From Nostoc sp. LEGE 12450 (GTDB lineage Bacteria > Cyanobacteriota > Cyanobacteriia > Cyanobacteriales > Nostocaceae): DNA of 46,346 nt. Shown here in pieces: positions 1 through 8,815 of the stretch (the first letter of the stretch is position 1; each line of letters starts with the position of its first letter). Under the pieces are notes generated by a model. That model was not told the DNA's origin. It saw only the letters and a program-made list of their open reading frames with translations, and ran no database searches. Both the position numbers and the translations under genes were made by a program. The stretch spans positions 1 through 46,346 of the forward strand of contig NZ_JADEXU010000054.1 in the NCBI RefSeq assembly GCF_015206895.1. Reading direction: 5' to 3'.

Positions 1-13
1 AGGGGGGCAAGAG

Positions 14-34
14 GACAAGGTGACAAGGTGGCAA
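14..34. repeat. Short tandem repeat (GACAAGGT units)
   Basis: Two and a half copies of the octamer GACAAGGT. It resembles the short tandem repeats of heterocystous cyanobacteria. No function is assigned. Confidence 0.6.
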
Positions 35-108
35 AAGTTTAGAACTTACAACAAGTCTTTCTCCTTGTCCCCAAGTCCTCTTTCCCATGCCCAATTGTTA
101 AATGTTGT

Positions 109-161
109 AACGTTTCTACAAGGGTTTTAGGTAATGCTTCATTAATTTTTGGAGATATCTA
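109..161. mobile_element. Partial copy of a MITE-like dispersed repeat
   Basis: This stretch matches the right half of the complete element at 37864-37956 with about nine mismatches over 53 bases, sharing TCTACAAGGGTTT, AGGTAA, ATTAATTT and the terminal GGAGATnTCTA. The left half with the other terminal repeat is missing. It ends 35 bp before the response-regulator start, so it may form part of that gene's upstream region. Confidence 0.65.
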
Positions 162-196
162 TGATCGTTCATCAAAACTAGAAAGAGATAATTACC

Positions 197-889
197 ATGA
201 AAAATGATAAATCCTCTCCTATTCGCCTGTTAATCGTTGACGATCAGAGCCTCATTCGTCAGGGACTGAAAGCAATGCTAGAACAGGAACCTGATTTGGA
301 AGTGGTCGGTGATGCTGAGAATGGTAAAGTTGCTCTAGAGCTTGTTGCAGAACTTCAGCCCGATGTGGTGCTAATGGATATTCGGATGCCAGAAATGGAT
401 GGGCGAACTGCAACAAAACTGATTATGCAAAGCTTTCCTAATATCAAAGTTCTCGTCTTGAGTACATTTGATGATGATTCTTATCTAACAGGGGCAATGC
501 GTGCAGGTGCAAAAGGATATTTGCTTAAAGATATGCCTTCAAGTGAGCTAGCAGATGCAATTCGCTTTGGGCATTCTGGCTATACTCAATTTGGACCGGG
601 GTTATTTGATAAATTATTAGTTACGGAAGCAGCTTCAGCTAACCAAAATTCCGCTTCATCAAAGCCATCGGAAATTACCGCACGAGAACAAGAGGTTTTA
701 TGTTTGATCGGTGTTGGTGCAACTAACCGCGAAATTGCCCAACAACTTTATATTACCGAAGGAACGGTAAAAACTCATGTGACGAGTATTTTAAGCCGCC
801 TCAATCTCAAAAATCGATCGCAACTGGCAATCTATGCAAATTCCGTTCTCAATCAAGAAAAAAAACTATCCGGGAAGCTACCCGAATAA
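197..889 (+). CDS. NarL/LuxR-family response regulator
   Basis: A 230-residue two-domain response regulator. Residues about 9-125 are a CheY-like receiver: acidic pair D15-D16, phospho-acceptor D61 in the LMDIRMP motif, switch residue T90 and conserved K111 in GYLLKDM. Residues about 159-215 are a LuxR-type helix-turn-helix (TAREQEVLCLI, then GTVKTHVTSILSRL). By family knowledge it is phosphorylated by a membrane or cytoplasmic histidine kinase and then binds DNA as a dimer. The cognate kinase is not in the window and may lie to the left. A weak GAAAGAG precedes the ATG. The gene faces the peptide-export locus, but nothing in the sequence links the two. The family call is secure; targets are unknown. 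Confidence 0.93.
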   Translation: MKNDKSSPIRLLIVDDQSLIRQGLKAMLEQEPDLEVVGDAENGKVALELVAELQPDVVLMDIRMPEMDGRTATKLIMQSFPNIKVLVLSTFDDDSYLTGAMRAGAKGYLLKDMPSSELADAIRFGHSGYTQFGPGLFDKLLVTEAASANQNSASSKPSEITAREQEVLCLIGVGATNREIAQQLYITEGTVKTHVTSILSRLNLKNRSQLAIYANSVLNQEKKLSGKLPE

Positions 890-1299
890 ACCAGAGGGCG
901 ATAAAACAATTCTAGGAATAGCCCTTTCAAAGTGGGTAAAAATTTTGGTCAAAAAATTCCTCTTCAATTTCTTGACTCTGTGTTCTCTGCGCGGCAGTCG
1001 CTCATGGGGGAAACCCCCTTGGCGTTAGCCTCTCCCTTTGGGAGAAGACCGCGCTGCCTTGTCTCTGTGGTTAAATAAATTATTTTTAAACCGCAGAGGC
1101 ACAGAGAATCCAGTGCTTTGGGGAGACAGCGCCGTGGGCGGGTTTCCCGACTTGAGGCGACTGTCGTCGGGTTCCCCGACTTGTAGCAACTGGCGTAGCG
1201 CAGAGAGAAAAAAAGAGATTTTACAAGTCACCTTGAAAAGGTTAGTCTAAAATTCTTATATAAAACATCTCAACAAGGGGATTTTTCTCTTGTTTATTA
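890..1299. repeat. Intergenic region filled with palindromic repeats
   Basis: No gene is seen here. The region holds REP-like hairpins: GGGGGAAACCCCC near 1008-1020, CTCCCTTTGGGAG near 1031-1043, an inverted pair TCTCTGTG (1058) / CACAGAGA (1099), and two copies of GGGTTYCCCGACTTG at about 1139-1183. The phrase CTCTGTGCCTCTGCGGTT recurs at about 4930-4948 between the two ABC genes. Short ORFs crossing this stretch arise from the repeats. Confidence 0.7.
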
Positions 1300-1303
1300 A
1301 TAT

Positions 1304-1900
1304 TTATTGCTTAATCTTATAAAATAGGTAGTCAGCCGTATAATTCACGCTAATTTCTCTGTTTTCGGATGATTTATCACACCCTTGAACAGGAGCTTTT
1401 CCACCAACTGTGTTAATCCGTTGAATCCAATTTACTTGGCGGAAGAGACCATTTCCTTCATGAGATTGCGCTTCTAATGATAGCCAGGGAATGGCATCGT
1501 CTTGTGGTGCATTTACCTTAGATTTCAATTTCCCTAAAACTTTGCTACCGTCTTTGGCTTCCCAGGTAGGGCCTGCATAATGCTTGCCCAAATCTTGCCC
1601 TTGCTCATTCAGCAACACGGCATCGGGAGCCTTAAGCGTCCACTCATACTGCTCAAGAGATTCTGATTTCGGTTTGCAGATATAGATTTGTGAACCCTTG
1701 GCAGATGCTTTTAAGAGAAGTTGCTCACCATTTGGGACTTTTATAGTATCAGGGATCGCAGCGACATCCGCTATGCGTTGGGCAGGCTCCATAGTTCCTG
1801 CGATCGCAGTTTTTACAGAAACACCCCACCCATTCAACATCAGCAGCGAAACAATGAGGCTGCAATTTATCTGAATAATTTTACAAAAAGTAGGTGACAT
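1304..1900 (-). CDS. Secreted DUF3455-domain protein
   Basis: About 198 residues. The first in-frame ATG at 1918 lies inside the Shine-Dalgarno AAGGAG; the ATG at 1900 has that AAGGAG nine bases upstream and is the better start. An N-terminal hydrophobic stretch ending in an Ala-rich region looks like a signal peptide, so the product is probably exported. The remainder carries the DUF3455 pattern: ASAKGSQIYICK, YEWTLKAPDAVL, a GKHYAGPTWEAKDGS block, AIPWLSLEA and a C-terminal VNWIQRINTVGGKAP block with a late Cys that could pair with the earlier one. The domain has no defined biochemical activity. It starts 27 bp after the upstream ABC transporter stop on the same strand, so it is probably the last gene of the peptide-export operon. 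Confidence 0.82.
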   Translation of the reverse strand: MSPTFCKIIQINCSLIVSLLMLNGWGVSVKTAIAGTMEPAQRIADVAAIPDTIKVPNGEQLLLKASAKGSQIYICKPKSESLEQYEWTLKAPDAVLLNEQGQDLGKHYAGPTWEAKDGSKVLGKLKSKVNAPQDDAIPWLSLEAQSHEGNGLFRQVNWIQRINTVGGKAPVQGCDKSSENREISVNYTADYLFYKIKQ

Positions 1901-1926
1901 ATTAGATATCTCCTTCATTTGTGATT

Positions 1927-4854
1927 TTAAAGCTTTTGTCGCGCCATCAGTTGGGCAAACAATCCTGGTTGATTGGCGAGTTGATCAAAACTGCCTTCTT
2001 GGACTACACGACCATTCTCGAATACATAGATGCGATCGGCGTTGCGAATGGTACTCAGACGGTGAGCGATCGCAATTCGTGTCACCTTCAAACGCTCTAA
2101 ACTTTGACTGACAATAGCTTGAGTGCGGTTATCTAAGGCACTGGTGGCTTCATCAAATAACAAGATTTTGGGTTTTAATACTAGCGATCGGGCAATCAAT
2201 AATCGCTGCCGTTGTCCTCCAGAAATATTAGTTCCTCCTTCACTAATTACCGTGTGCATTCCCATTGGCATCGATTCGACATCCTCGGCAAAACCAGCCA
2301 TCCGCGCGGCTTCCCAAGCTTCATCCATCGAGATCATCGCTCCACTGGCGATATTCTCAAAGATGGATGCAGATGTCAATCGGCTATTTTGCATCACAAC
2401 TCCTAGTTGCCGACGCACTGCATGAATATCTAACCCGGTTAAATCTTGTCCGTCATAATAAATCGTCCCAGATTCCGGGACATCAAACCCCAGTAATAAT
2501 CGGAACAGCGTTGATTTTCCACTCCCCGAAGCTCCGACAAAAGCGATAAATTCCCCAGCTTCCGCATGGATGCTAACATCATCCAATGTTAATGGCCCGT
2601 CATCTCGATACCGGAAAATCACATGATCCACAACTAATCGTCCAGAAAGCCGACCTGGATCGGTTTTTTCCGAGTCAACTTCCGGTTTGGATTCCAGAAT
2701 CGGCTGCGCTCGTTCCCACAAAGGAACCACTTGTAAGACATCTATAATCGTGCCGCTGAGACTGGTAGCTCCACCGATAAATGTGCCAAATGCCGCATTA
2801 AATGCTAAAAATACACCTGTAGATAAACCACCTTCTGGAGAATTGGCTTGCTGAAGTAAACTGCTGGCGAACCAGAAGAGGATTGCTGTAGTCAATACAG
2901 GCAAGATTTTATTAATCACAGCCAGAGCATCTTCAATGCCTTGGGTACTCAGCATCCATTTGATTTGCTGACTATACTGTTTTCCCCAAAAAGCAAAGGC
3001 GCGAGCTTCTGCGCCTGCAACTCGTAATTTGCTAACGCCGTTAATTAACTGCACCATCACCCCTGAGAGTTGCCCTTGTAACTCTAGTAAGGGACGAACC
3101 TTCCGCAGAGTGTAAATTCCTGAAACTAGAGTAATAGTAATGTTGACAAAAGCAACAAGAGTGGCAATTAATGCTAGCGAACCGTTGTAATAAAAAAGCA
3201 GTCCTAAATTCAGAAACGCAAACAAACTGGTGAAAATACTTCTGAGAACCGTACTACTGAGCTTTTGGCGGATTTGGCTAATGGCGCTCACCCGTGAGTT
3301 CAAGTCTCCAGTTGAGTACTGACGGAAGAATGATGCTTTTAAATTCAATAACCGATCCCAGACTGCTGCTTGGGTGGAAGCATCGGCAAAGGTTTCCACG
3401 CGCATGATTGCAAAGCCTTGGGCAAGTTGAAACAAGGTACTACCAAATGCAGTTGCTAGCAGCGCTAAGGCAATTTGCACTAATAAACCGCGATTGGCAT
3501 CAGGAATGGCACTGTCAATCAAGATGGCCATAGCTTGGGGGACAATCATTCCTAATAAACTTGTCGCCATACCCGCAGCCAAGACAATCAACAATTCCTT
3601 GTAGTGTCCTTGGAGAGCAAATTTCAGTAAATCGATGGTGGTAAGGACTTTATCAGGTAATGGGCGATAGAAGGTATATCCTGTTAGCGCCAGTTTAATC
3701 GCACTTTTAGCATTAACCGGAGTGCGCGATCGCTTAATTGGATCAAAAATTTCATAGCGGGTATCAGATACAGGTAACAGCGCCACAGGATTGTTATCTT
3801 CTAGCGTGTAAGCCAGCATCGCACCGCAATCTTTCTTCCACCATTGACCCTGTAAAGCGATCGTTCTAGTTCGTAAACGAGAAGCACGAGCGATCGCTTG
3901 TAGGGGATCTTGAACTCGTTTCAGGTCTTCAGACTTGGCTGGTGGTCGAATCGTTACACCCAAAGTCCGCCCGACAGCACCAGCAGCGATTAGCAAAGCT
4001 TGGTCAAAATCATTTGCTTCAATTTGAGCAGAAGCGGCAATTTGCGGAGATTGCAGCAACGAAGCTAACTCGCCCAGCGTCTCCTTCATTACATGATCGT
4101 TGAGGTGTTGCCGTTCTTGAAATCGGTTTAATTCTACCGCTTTTTCCTGCTGTTCCAGAAGAAAAAGGCTCTGAAGAAAGTAGACTTGAATTTGGAAAAT
4201 CCCCCTCAACAGAGTATTCGCATCCTCAATCTCAGACGTAGTTAGGATTTCTAGCTCGGTTGTATCTTCAGCTTGAAACCACATATCTGCACTCAACGGT
4301 ACCAATCCTGATTGAGGCATAACTAACAGTTGCTCAAACCCCATCCAAACCGCGTAACCACGCTGAATTTGTACCCAGGATACCAGCTCTCGCTGTGGTT
4401 GGAAAATCTGACCATTGCTGAGTGAGAAATAGCGAACCCCTTCTTCTTGAAACGGCAGTCCAGGTGGAGTAATAGAAGACAGCGCCAATCCTAGTTGCTC
4501 AATCCATCCCTCTATTAAAGTTACGGCTTCACCATTGCGATCGGCAATAAATTCCCGAAAATCTTTCCTTGAAACTTTCATAAGTTCCGTTTCTTCAATC
4601 GACACCGCCAGAAGTTGATAGGGTATCGGCTGAGAATCACTAATGATGCCAAACATTGCCTGTCTAGTTCGGGTAGTAAATAAATAGCGGCGACTTCCCT
4701 CAGCAATTCCCTCTTTCACCGGAATCGCAAACACCGCCAATGAACCCGATTTTACGATCCAAATTGTCTTCGGGTCATTGAGAATAATTGGCTCATTACC
4801 TTTAAAGTGATAGTACTCTCCCGGCAGGGTAGCGCTGCGAATTTGATCTAACAT
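1927..4854 (-). CDS. NHLM-type bacteriocin-system ABC transporter, ATP-binding/permease (second exporter)
   Basis: A 975-residue protein. Residues about 1-130 form a beta-rich region resembling a degenerate cyclic-nucleotide-binding or cupin fold (IWIVKSGSLAVFAIPV, then a RYLFTTRTRQAMFGI stretch). A long linker with predicted helix follows, then an ABC-exporter membrane domain at about 415-720. The nucleotide-binding domain has Walker A GASGSGKST from residue 774, signature ISGGQ at 877-881, Walker B ILLFDE at 897-902 and H-loop His 931; all catalytic residues are present. There is no C39 peptidase domain, so it cannot cleave leaders itself. This layout matches the NHLM-type second ABC protein that accompanies a C39 exporter. 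AGGA lies six bases before the ATG. It may form a heteromeric exporter with the neighbouring gene (inference). Confidence 0.92.
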   Translation of the reverse strand: MLDQIRSATLPGEYYHFKGNEPIILNDPKTIWIVKSGSLAVFAIPVKEGIAEGSRRYLFTTRTRQAMFGIISDSQPIPYQLLAVSIEETELMKVSRKDFREFIADRNGEAVTLIEGWIEQLGLALSSITPPGLPFQEEGVRYFSLSNGQIFQPQRELVSWVQIQRGYAVWMGFEQLLVMPQSGLVPLSADMWFQAEDTTELEILTTSEIEDANTLLRGIFQIQVYFLQSLFLLEQQEKAVELNRFQERQHLNDHVMKETLGELASLLQSPQIAASAQIEANDFDQALLIAAGAVGRTLGVTIRPPAKSEDLKRVQDPLQAIARASRLRTRTIALQGQWWKKDCGAMLAYTLEDNNPVALLPVSDTRYEIFDPIKRSRTPVNAKSAIKLALTGYTFYRPLPDKVLTTIDLLKFALQGHYKELLIVLAAGMATSLLGMIVPQAMAILIDSAIPDANRGLLVQIALALLATAFGSTLFQLAQGFAIMRVETFADASTQAAVWDRLLNLKASFFRQYSTGDLNSRVSAISQIRQKLSSTVLRSIFTSLFAFLNLGLLFYYNGSLALIATLVAFVNITITLVSGIYTLRKVRPLLELQGQLSGVMVQLINGVSKLRVAGAEARAFAFWGKQYSQQIKWMLSTQGIEDALAVINKILPVLTTAILFWFASSLLQQANSPEGGLSTGVFLAFNAAFGTFIGGATSLSGTIIDVLQVVPLWERAQPILESKPEVDSEKTDPGRLSGRLVVDHVIFRYRDDGPLTLDDVSIHAEAGEFIAFVGASGSGKSTLFRLLLGFDVPESGTIYYDGQDLTGLDIHAVRRQLGVVMQNSRLTSASIFENIASGAMISMDEAWEAARMAGFAEDVESMPMGMHTVISEGGTNISGGQRQRLLIARSLVLKPKILLFDEATSALDNRTQAIVSQSLERLKVTRIAIAHRLSTIRNADRIYVFENGRVVQEGSFDQLANQPGLFAQLMARQKL

Positions 4855-4973
4855 ATCTATTCCTGCTCCAAAAAATTAATATAAATAAAACTTACGCAAA
4901 ATATCTCTCAAACTCTTATTTCTCCGTGCCCTCTGTGCCTCTGCGGTTCGTTATTCGCAATTTTTAATTCTAA
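4855..4973. repeat. Repeat-bearing spacer between the two ABC genes
   Basis: A 119-bp spacer containing ACTTACGCAAA and the repeat CTCTGTGCCTCTGCGGTT, both of which recur elsewhere in the window (ACTTACGCAAA at 34448, the second at about 1087-1105 inverted). It separates two genes that otherwise look co-transcribed. Confidence 0.5.
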
Positions 4974-7217
4974 TCACTCTTCCTGAGCCGCTTCCCCTTC
5001 ACTGCGAATCAATTGCAAATACTTACCTTCAACCCTCTGCAATTCTTCATGGCTACCGCGTTGCACCACCTTGCCGCGATCGAAAACAATAATTTCGTCA
5101 CAATCCCGAATTGTGCTTAACCGATGCGCCACAATTACACAAGTACAGCCACGCTCCCGGAGTTTCTGATCGATCGTTTTTTCTGCCTCGGAATCGAGCG
5201 CACTGGTAGCTTCATCCATCACCAAAATCGCCGGATTATTCACTAAAGTGCGGGCAATTTCTAATCTTTGTCGCTGTCCACCGCTCAAATTAGATGCCCC
5301 TTCTGCGAGGTCAGCGTTGTAGCCTCCAGGCATGGAAAGCACTACATCCTGAATAGCAGCATCTTTACAAGCGCGAACTAAGTTACTAAAAGGCACAGTC
5401 GAATCCCAAAGTGTGAGATTGTCGCGCACAGTGCCGGCAAATAGCGAGATATCTTGCTCAACAAGCGCAATTGAGTTAGTGAGAATCGATCGCGGAATAT
5501 GTTTTCTGGGTTTACCATCAAATAAAATCTCTCCCGCCCACTGTTCGTATAATCCACATACCAGCTTGGCGACGGTTGACTTACCCGAACCACTGCCACC
5601 CACTAAAGCAACTCGTTGACCGGGTTTAAGTGAAAGACTGAAATTTTCGATCAAGGGAGGTGCAGAGCGGTTATAGCCAAAGGTGATGTTACGGAGTTCA
5701 ATATAACCCTGAAGCCGAACGTTTGCGGCAGGTAGTTGAGTTGGCGATATACTAATGTCTCGCTCTACGGCAGGGTCGATGGGATTGCGTAACACATCAT
5801 CTAACCGACCTAAATTGCCTTCCATTTCTTGGAGTTCACCCGCTAAACTCACCAGATTATTTACAGGCTCTAAAAATCTTTGCATCAAGGCTTGAAAGGC
5901 AATGAGCATCCCAATACTGAGTACGCCATCCATTACCCGTAGCCCTCCCACTGCTAGCAAAAGCATGGATGTAATGGAGGTGAGAAATGATGGCAACACA
6001 CCCAGGTTTTGATTAGTCGTATCCATTTCTTGCCGAGCATTAATAGCCTTAGCGTAATAACCTGCCCAGCGCGAAAAGAATTCTGACTCTAGCCCGGATG
6101 CTTTGAGCGTTTCCATACTTTGCAGTCCAGAAATCGCTACCCCATTGACTTTGCCTTGTTCTTGCATTAATCGCAGATTTGCATCGACGCGCTGCCGTGA
6201 AACCCATCGCCACACGCTGACATTCACGATTACAAAGGCAATGCCGATCGCAGTAAGAACGACATCATATTGCAACATGACTGCGGCATAAAAGACAACG
6301 GTGAAGGCTGAAATAACTGTCGTCGCTAATCTTCCTGAAAGCAGATTCGCCAAACTATCGTTGAGGCGAACACGGCTACTAATTTCACCGGCAAATCGCT
6401 GATCGTAAAAACTCACTGGTAGCCGCAGAATATGCCACAAAAATCGGCTAGACATCCCCACAGCTAGCTTAATTTTCATGCGTCGCAGAAATTGCAGCTG
6501 AAGCAATGTTAAAAAACCATTCAATATGGCTGTGAGGATCATCCCTAAAATTAATGGTCGCAACCAATCACTTCTGCCTTCAATCAAGACATTATCTACA
6601 AAGGCTTGGGAGAACGCAGGGATGGCTAATCCGGGAATCACTAACAGCAAGCCGGCGATCACACAATAAACCAACGCTCCCAGAGAACTCTGCAATCGAT
6701 CCCATAAGGATAATGTCAGGCTCGGTTTCCGTCCTCCTGGCTGGAATTCTGCACTCGGTTCACCAACTAGCACTACTCCGGTAAAAGACTGATCGAATTC
6801 TGGGAGTGAAACTGTGCGCGGCCCGGTGGCAGGATCGTTAAGATAAACTTTGTCTTTGGCAAATCCTTCGACGATTAGAAAATGGTTGAAATTCCAAAAG
6901 ACAATATAAGGACATTGCAGTTTGCGTAACCCGACCAAATCGACCTTAAAGCCTTTTGCCTGCAATCCGTAGCGACGAGCCGCATTGAGAATATTAGATG
7001 CTTTACTGCCATCTCGGGAAACACCACAAGCTTGACGGAGTTCTGCAAGGGGGACAATGCGATCGTAGTATCCTAAAATAATCCCCAGTGCGGCTGCACC
7101 GCATTCCACTGCCTCCATTTGTAAGAGGGTGGGAGTCCGACGACGGCGATCGGGACGGCTAATGAGTCGTTGAATTTTTTTAAATCTAAGCCCAATTTGT
7201 GATTGAATTTGCCGCAT
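4974..7217 (-). CDS. C39 peptidase-containing peptide exporter (NHLM-type peptidase/permease/ATPase)
   Basis: About 747 residues from the ATG at 7217; a GTG at 7238 would overlap the adaptor gene by 19 bp. The N-terminal C39 peptidase has catalytic Cys39 in QMEAVECGAAALG, His112 in NFNHFLIVEG and Asp128 in LNDPATGP, so it should cut after double glycine. A six-helix exporter membrane domain follows (about 180-460). The ATPase has Walker A GGSGSGKST from 540, signature LSGGQ 644-648, Walker B ILVMDE 664-669 and H-loop His698. It should remove the VAGG-type leaders of the eleven precursors nearby and move the cores across the inner membrane. It begins two bases after the adaptor stop codon, so translational coupling is likely. 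Complete and apparently active. Confidence 0.95.
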   Translation of the reverse strand: MRQIQSQIGLRFKKIQRLISRPDRRRRTPTLLQMEAVECGAAALGIILGYYDRIVPLAELRQACGVSRDGSKASNILNAARRYGLQAKGFKVDLVGLRKLQCPYIVFWNFNHFLIVEGFAKDKVYLNDPATGPRTVSLPEFDQSFTGVVLVGEPSAEFQPGGRKPSLTLSLWDRLQSSLGALVYCVIAGLLLVIPGLAIPAFSQAFVDNVLIEGRSDWLRPLILGMILTAILNGFLTLLQLQFLRRMKIKLAVGMSSRFLWHILRLPVSFYDQRFAGEISSRVRLNDSLANLLSGRLATTVISAFTVVFYAAVMLQYDVVLTAIGIAFVIVNVSVWRWVSRQRVDANLRLMQEQGKVNGVAISGLQSMETLKASGLESEFFSRWAGYYAKAINARQEMDTTNQNLGVLPSFLTSITSMLLLAVGGLRVMDGVLSIGMLIAFQALMQRFLEPVNNLVSLAGELQEMEGNLGRLDDVLRNPIDPAVERDISISPTQLPAANVRLQGYIELRNITFGYNRSAPPLIENFSLSLKPGQRVALVGGSGSGKSTVAKLVCGLYEQWAGEILFDGKPRKHIPRSILTNSIALVEQDISLFAGTVRDNLTLWDSTVPFSNLVRACKDAAIQDVVLSMPGGYNADLAEGASNLSGGQRQRLEIARTLVNNPAILVMDEATSALDSEAEKTIDQKLRERGCTCVIVAHRLSTIRDCDEIIVFDRGKVVQRGSHEELQRVEGKYLQLIRSEGEAAQEE

Positions 7218-7219
7218 AA

Positions 7220-8662
7220 TCAATACATTCCACTCCACGATCGCAGAATCGGAAACACAAAGGAAATCGGGGATTGTTCATCCACTTTCACACGCACTGA
7301 GGTCGTGGTTCCCGGTGTAATTTGGCTATTTGGCCCTTTAGAGGATGACCACCGAAAACGGCTTTTAGTCGAAGGATCTGGCTCAAGTTCCGCAAAAACT
7401 TGAATTTGTGCGCCTTCTGTGGTTAACCCTTGTAAAACTTCTAAACCACCGACAACACTTGATGCGCTTTCCTTACTAACCGGAAATGCAGAAATACTTG
7501 TGACTTTCCCGATAATACCACCAAAGCGTTCTCGTTTAACGGTCGAAGGAGTGACTTGCAACTCCATACCCTTTTGAATCTTTTTGCCTTCGCTGACCGG
7601 GAAGAATGCCACCCCAACTAACTTATTCCCGGAGTCTCTAGCTTCGATTGTGCCAATGCGAGCGCCCTTTTCCAGGGTTTGTCCAGGAACAGCAGAAAGT
7701 TCTAGAATTCGTCCATTGAAATTGCTAGTAACCTGGCTGTTTGCTTTGATTTCTAATTTTAATTCTGCGATCGCTCGCTGGGTGTCTTGAATTTCTTTTC
7801 TGCGATTAGTAGAAATAGCTAAATCTTGTTCTGCTTGCCCAGCAAACTTACTATCTAATACTGCTAACTGTGCTTGCAGTTCTTTTGTTGAATTGATATT
7901 TGCTAAGAATTCTCGTTCTGCATCCGCTTCTTTAACATTAAGTTGTTTGAGTTGCGATTCGATTTCATTGATTCTAGTTTTACTATTGAGAAATTCCTGT
8001 TGCGCCTGAAGAACGGTATCACTCGAAACGGCTCCTTCTTCACGTAGCTTTTGGCGAATGTCAAATCGTTCTTTGAACGTAGGCATCAAATCTCGCGTTG
8101 TCTGCAACTGTTCCTGTAAGTTCTGACGCTCTTGCCGAATCGACTCCAGACCTTTACTTCTGAGAATTGGTGTTAGTGATTGGGTTGTCTTGAGAGTTTG
8201 CAAGAGTGCTTGACGTTGTTGCCCAATTGCACCCTTATCTAAAACCGTTCGCTGAAGTTGCAGAGTATTGGCATTTTGGTCTTGTTCCTGAAGTTGAGCA
8301 AGCTTGACTCGTGCAAGTTTCAACTTATCTTGAAGTTCAGTTTGGTCTATTGTCGCTAGTACCTGTCCTTTCTTCACCTCATCGCCTGTACGAACAAAAA
8401 GCATGAGAATCTGCCCGGAACTAGGAGACTGGAATCCAACAACTTTGCTAGGGAAAACGACTACGCCTTGTCCAGCTACGGTAATGGGAATACGACCAAA
8501 AACACTCCAAACAAGTCCAACGGCAATTAGAGATCCCATCGCAGTTAACGGAATCCACTTCTTGGGTTGAACCACCTGCATAAGTTGATCGAGCCGCTCC
8601 GGTGAGGATAAACGATCGAGTGCTTCTTTGCGGAATAGATTGCTTTTGTTGGTCGTTACCAT
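7220..8662 (-). CDS. HlyD-type membrane-fusion adaptor of the peptide exporter
   Basis: About 480 residues. I prefer the ATG at 8662 because GGAG sits five bases upstream; the in-frame ATG at 8677 has no such site. One N-terminal membrane segment (PLTAMGSLIAVGLVWSVF, about 40-57) is followed by a first lipoyl half-motif (VGFQSPSSGQILMLFVRTGDEVKKGQVLATI), a long coiled-coil hairpin of about 200 residues, and a second lipoyl half (NFNGRILELSAVPGQTLEKGARIGTIEA) with beta-barrel. This is the layout of type I secretion adaptors; the short cytoplasmic tail and context fit the NHLM bacteriocin HlyD subfamily. It should bridge the ABC exporter in the inner membrane to an outer-membrane channel; no TolC-like gene is in the window, so that partner must be encoded elsewhere. 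Confidence 0.92.
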   Translation of the reverse strand: MVTTNKSNLFRKEALDRLSSPERLDQLMQVVQPKKWIPLTAMGSLIAVGLVWSVFGRIPITVAGQGVVVFPSKVVGFQSPSSGQILMLFVRTGDEVKKGQVLATIDQTELQDKLKLARVKLAQLQEQDQNANTLQLQRTVLDKGAIGQQRQALLQTLKTTQSLTPILRSKGLESIRQERQNLQEQLQTTRDLMPTFKERFDIRQKLREEGAVSSDTVLQAQQEFLNSKTRINEIESQLKQLNVKEADAEREFLANINSTKELQAQLAVLDSKFAGQAEQDLAISTNRRKEIQDTQRAIAELKLEIKANSQVTSNFNGRILELSAVPGQTLEKGARIGTIEARDSGNKLVGVAFFPVSEGKKIQKGMELQVTPSTVKRERFGGIIGKVTSISAFPVSKESASSVVGGLEVLQGLTTEGAQIQVFAELEPDPSTKSRFRWSSSKGPNSQITPGTTTSVRVKVDEQSPISFVFPILRSWSGMY

Positions 8663-8694
8663 AGTGACTCCATTCAAGTTGTAGAAATTTGTAT

Positions 8695-8730
8695 ATTGGG
8701 AATTGGGAATTGGGAATGGGGAATTGGGGG
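8695..8730. repeat. Tandem heptamer repeat (TTGGGAA)
   Basis: About five units of TTGGGAA/TTGGGGA in the spacer between the adaptor gene and the cyclic-nucleotide-domain gene. Typical cyanobacterial short tandem repeat. Confidence 0.75.
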
Positions 8731-8778
8731 AGCAAAGGAAGCCGGGGACAATCAGAGAGAAGAATTAATAACCTATGC

Positions 8779-8815
8779 CCAATGACAAATGACAAATGAC
8801 CAATACCCAATGCCC
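8779..8815. repeat. Tandem heptamer repeat (AATGACA)
   Basis: AATGACA units decaying to AATACCC, running up to the stop codon of the upstream minus-strand gene. Same class as the repeat at 8695. Confidence 0.65.

Noticed and set aside
834..1250. Short ORFs after the response regulator on both strands
   Set aside because: They arise from palindromic repeats.
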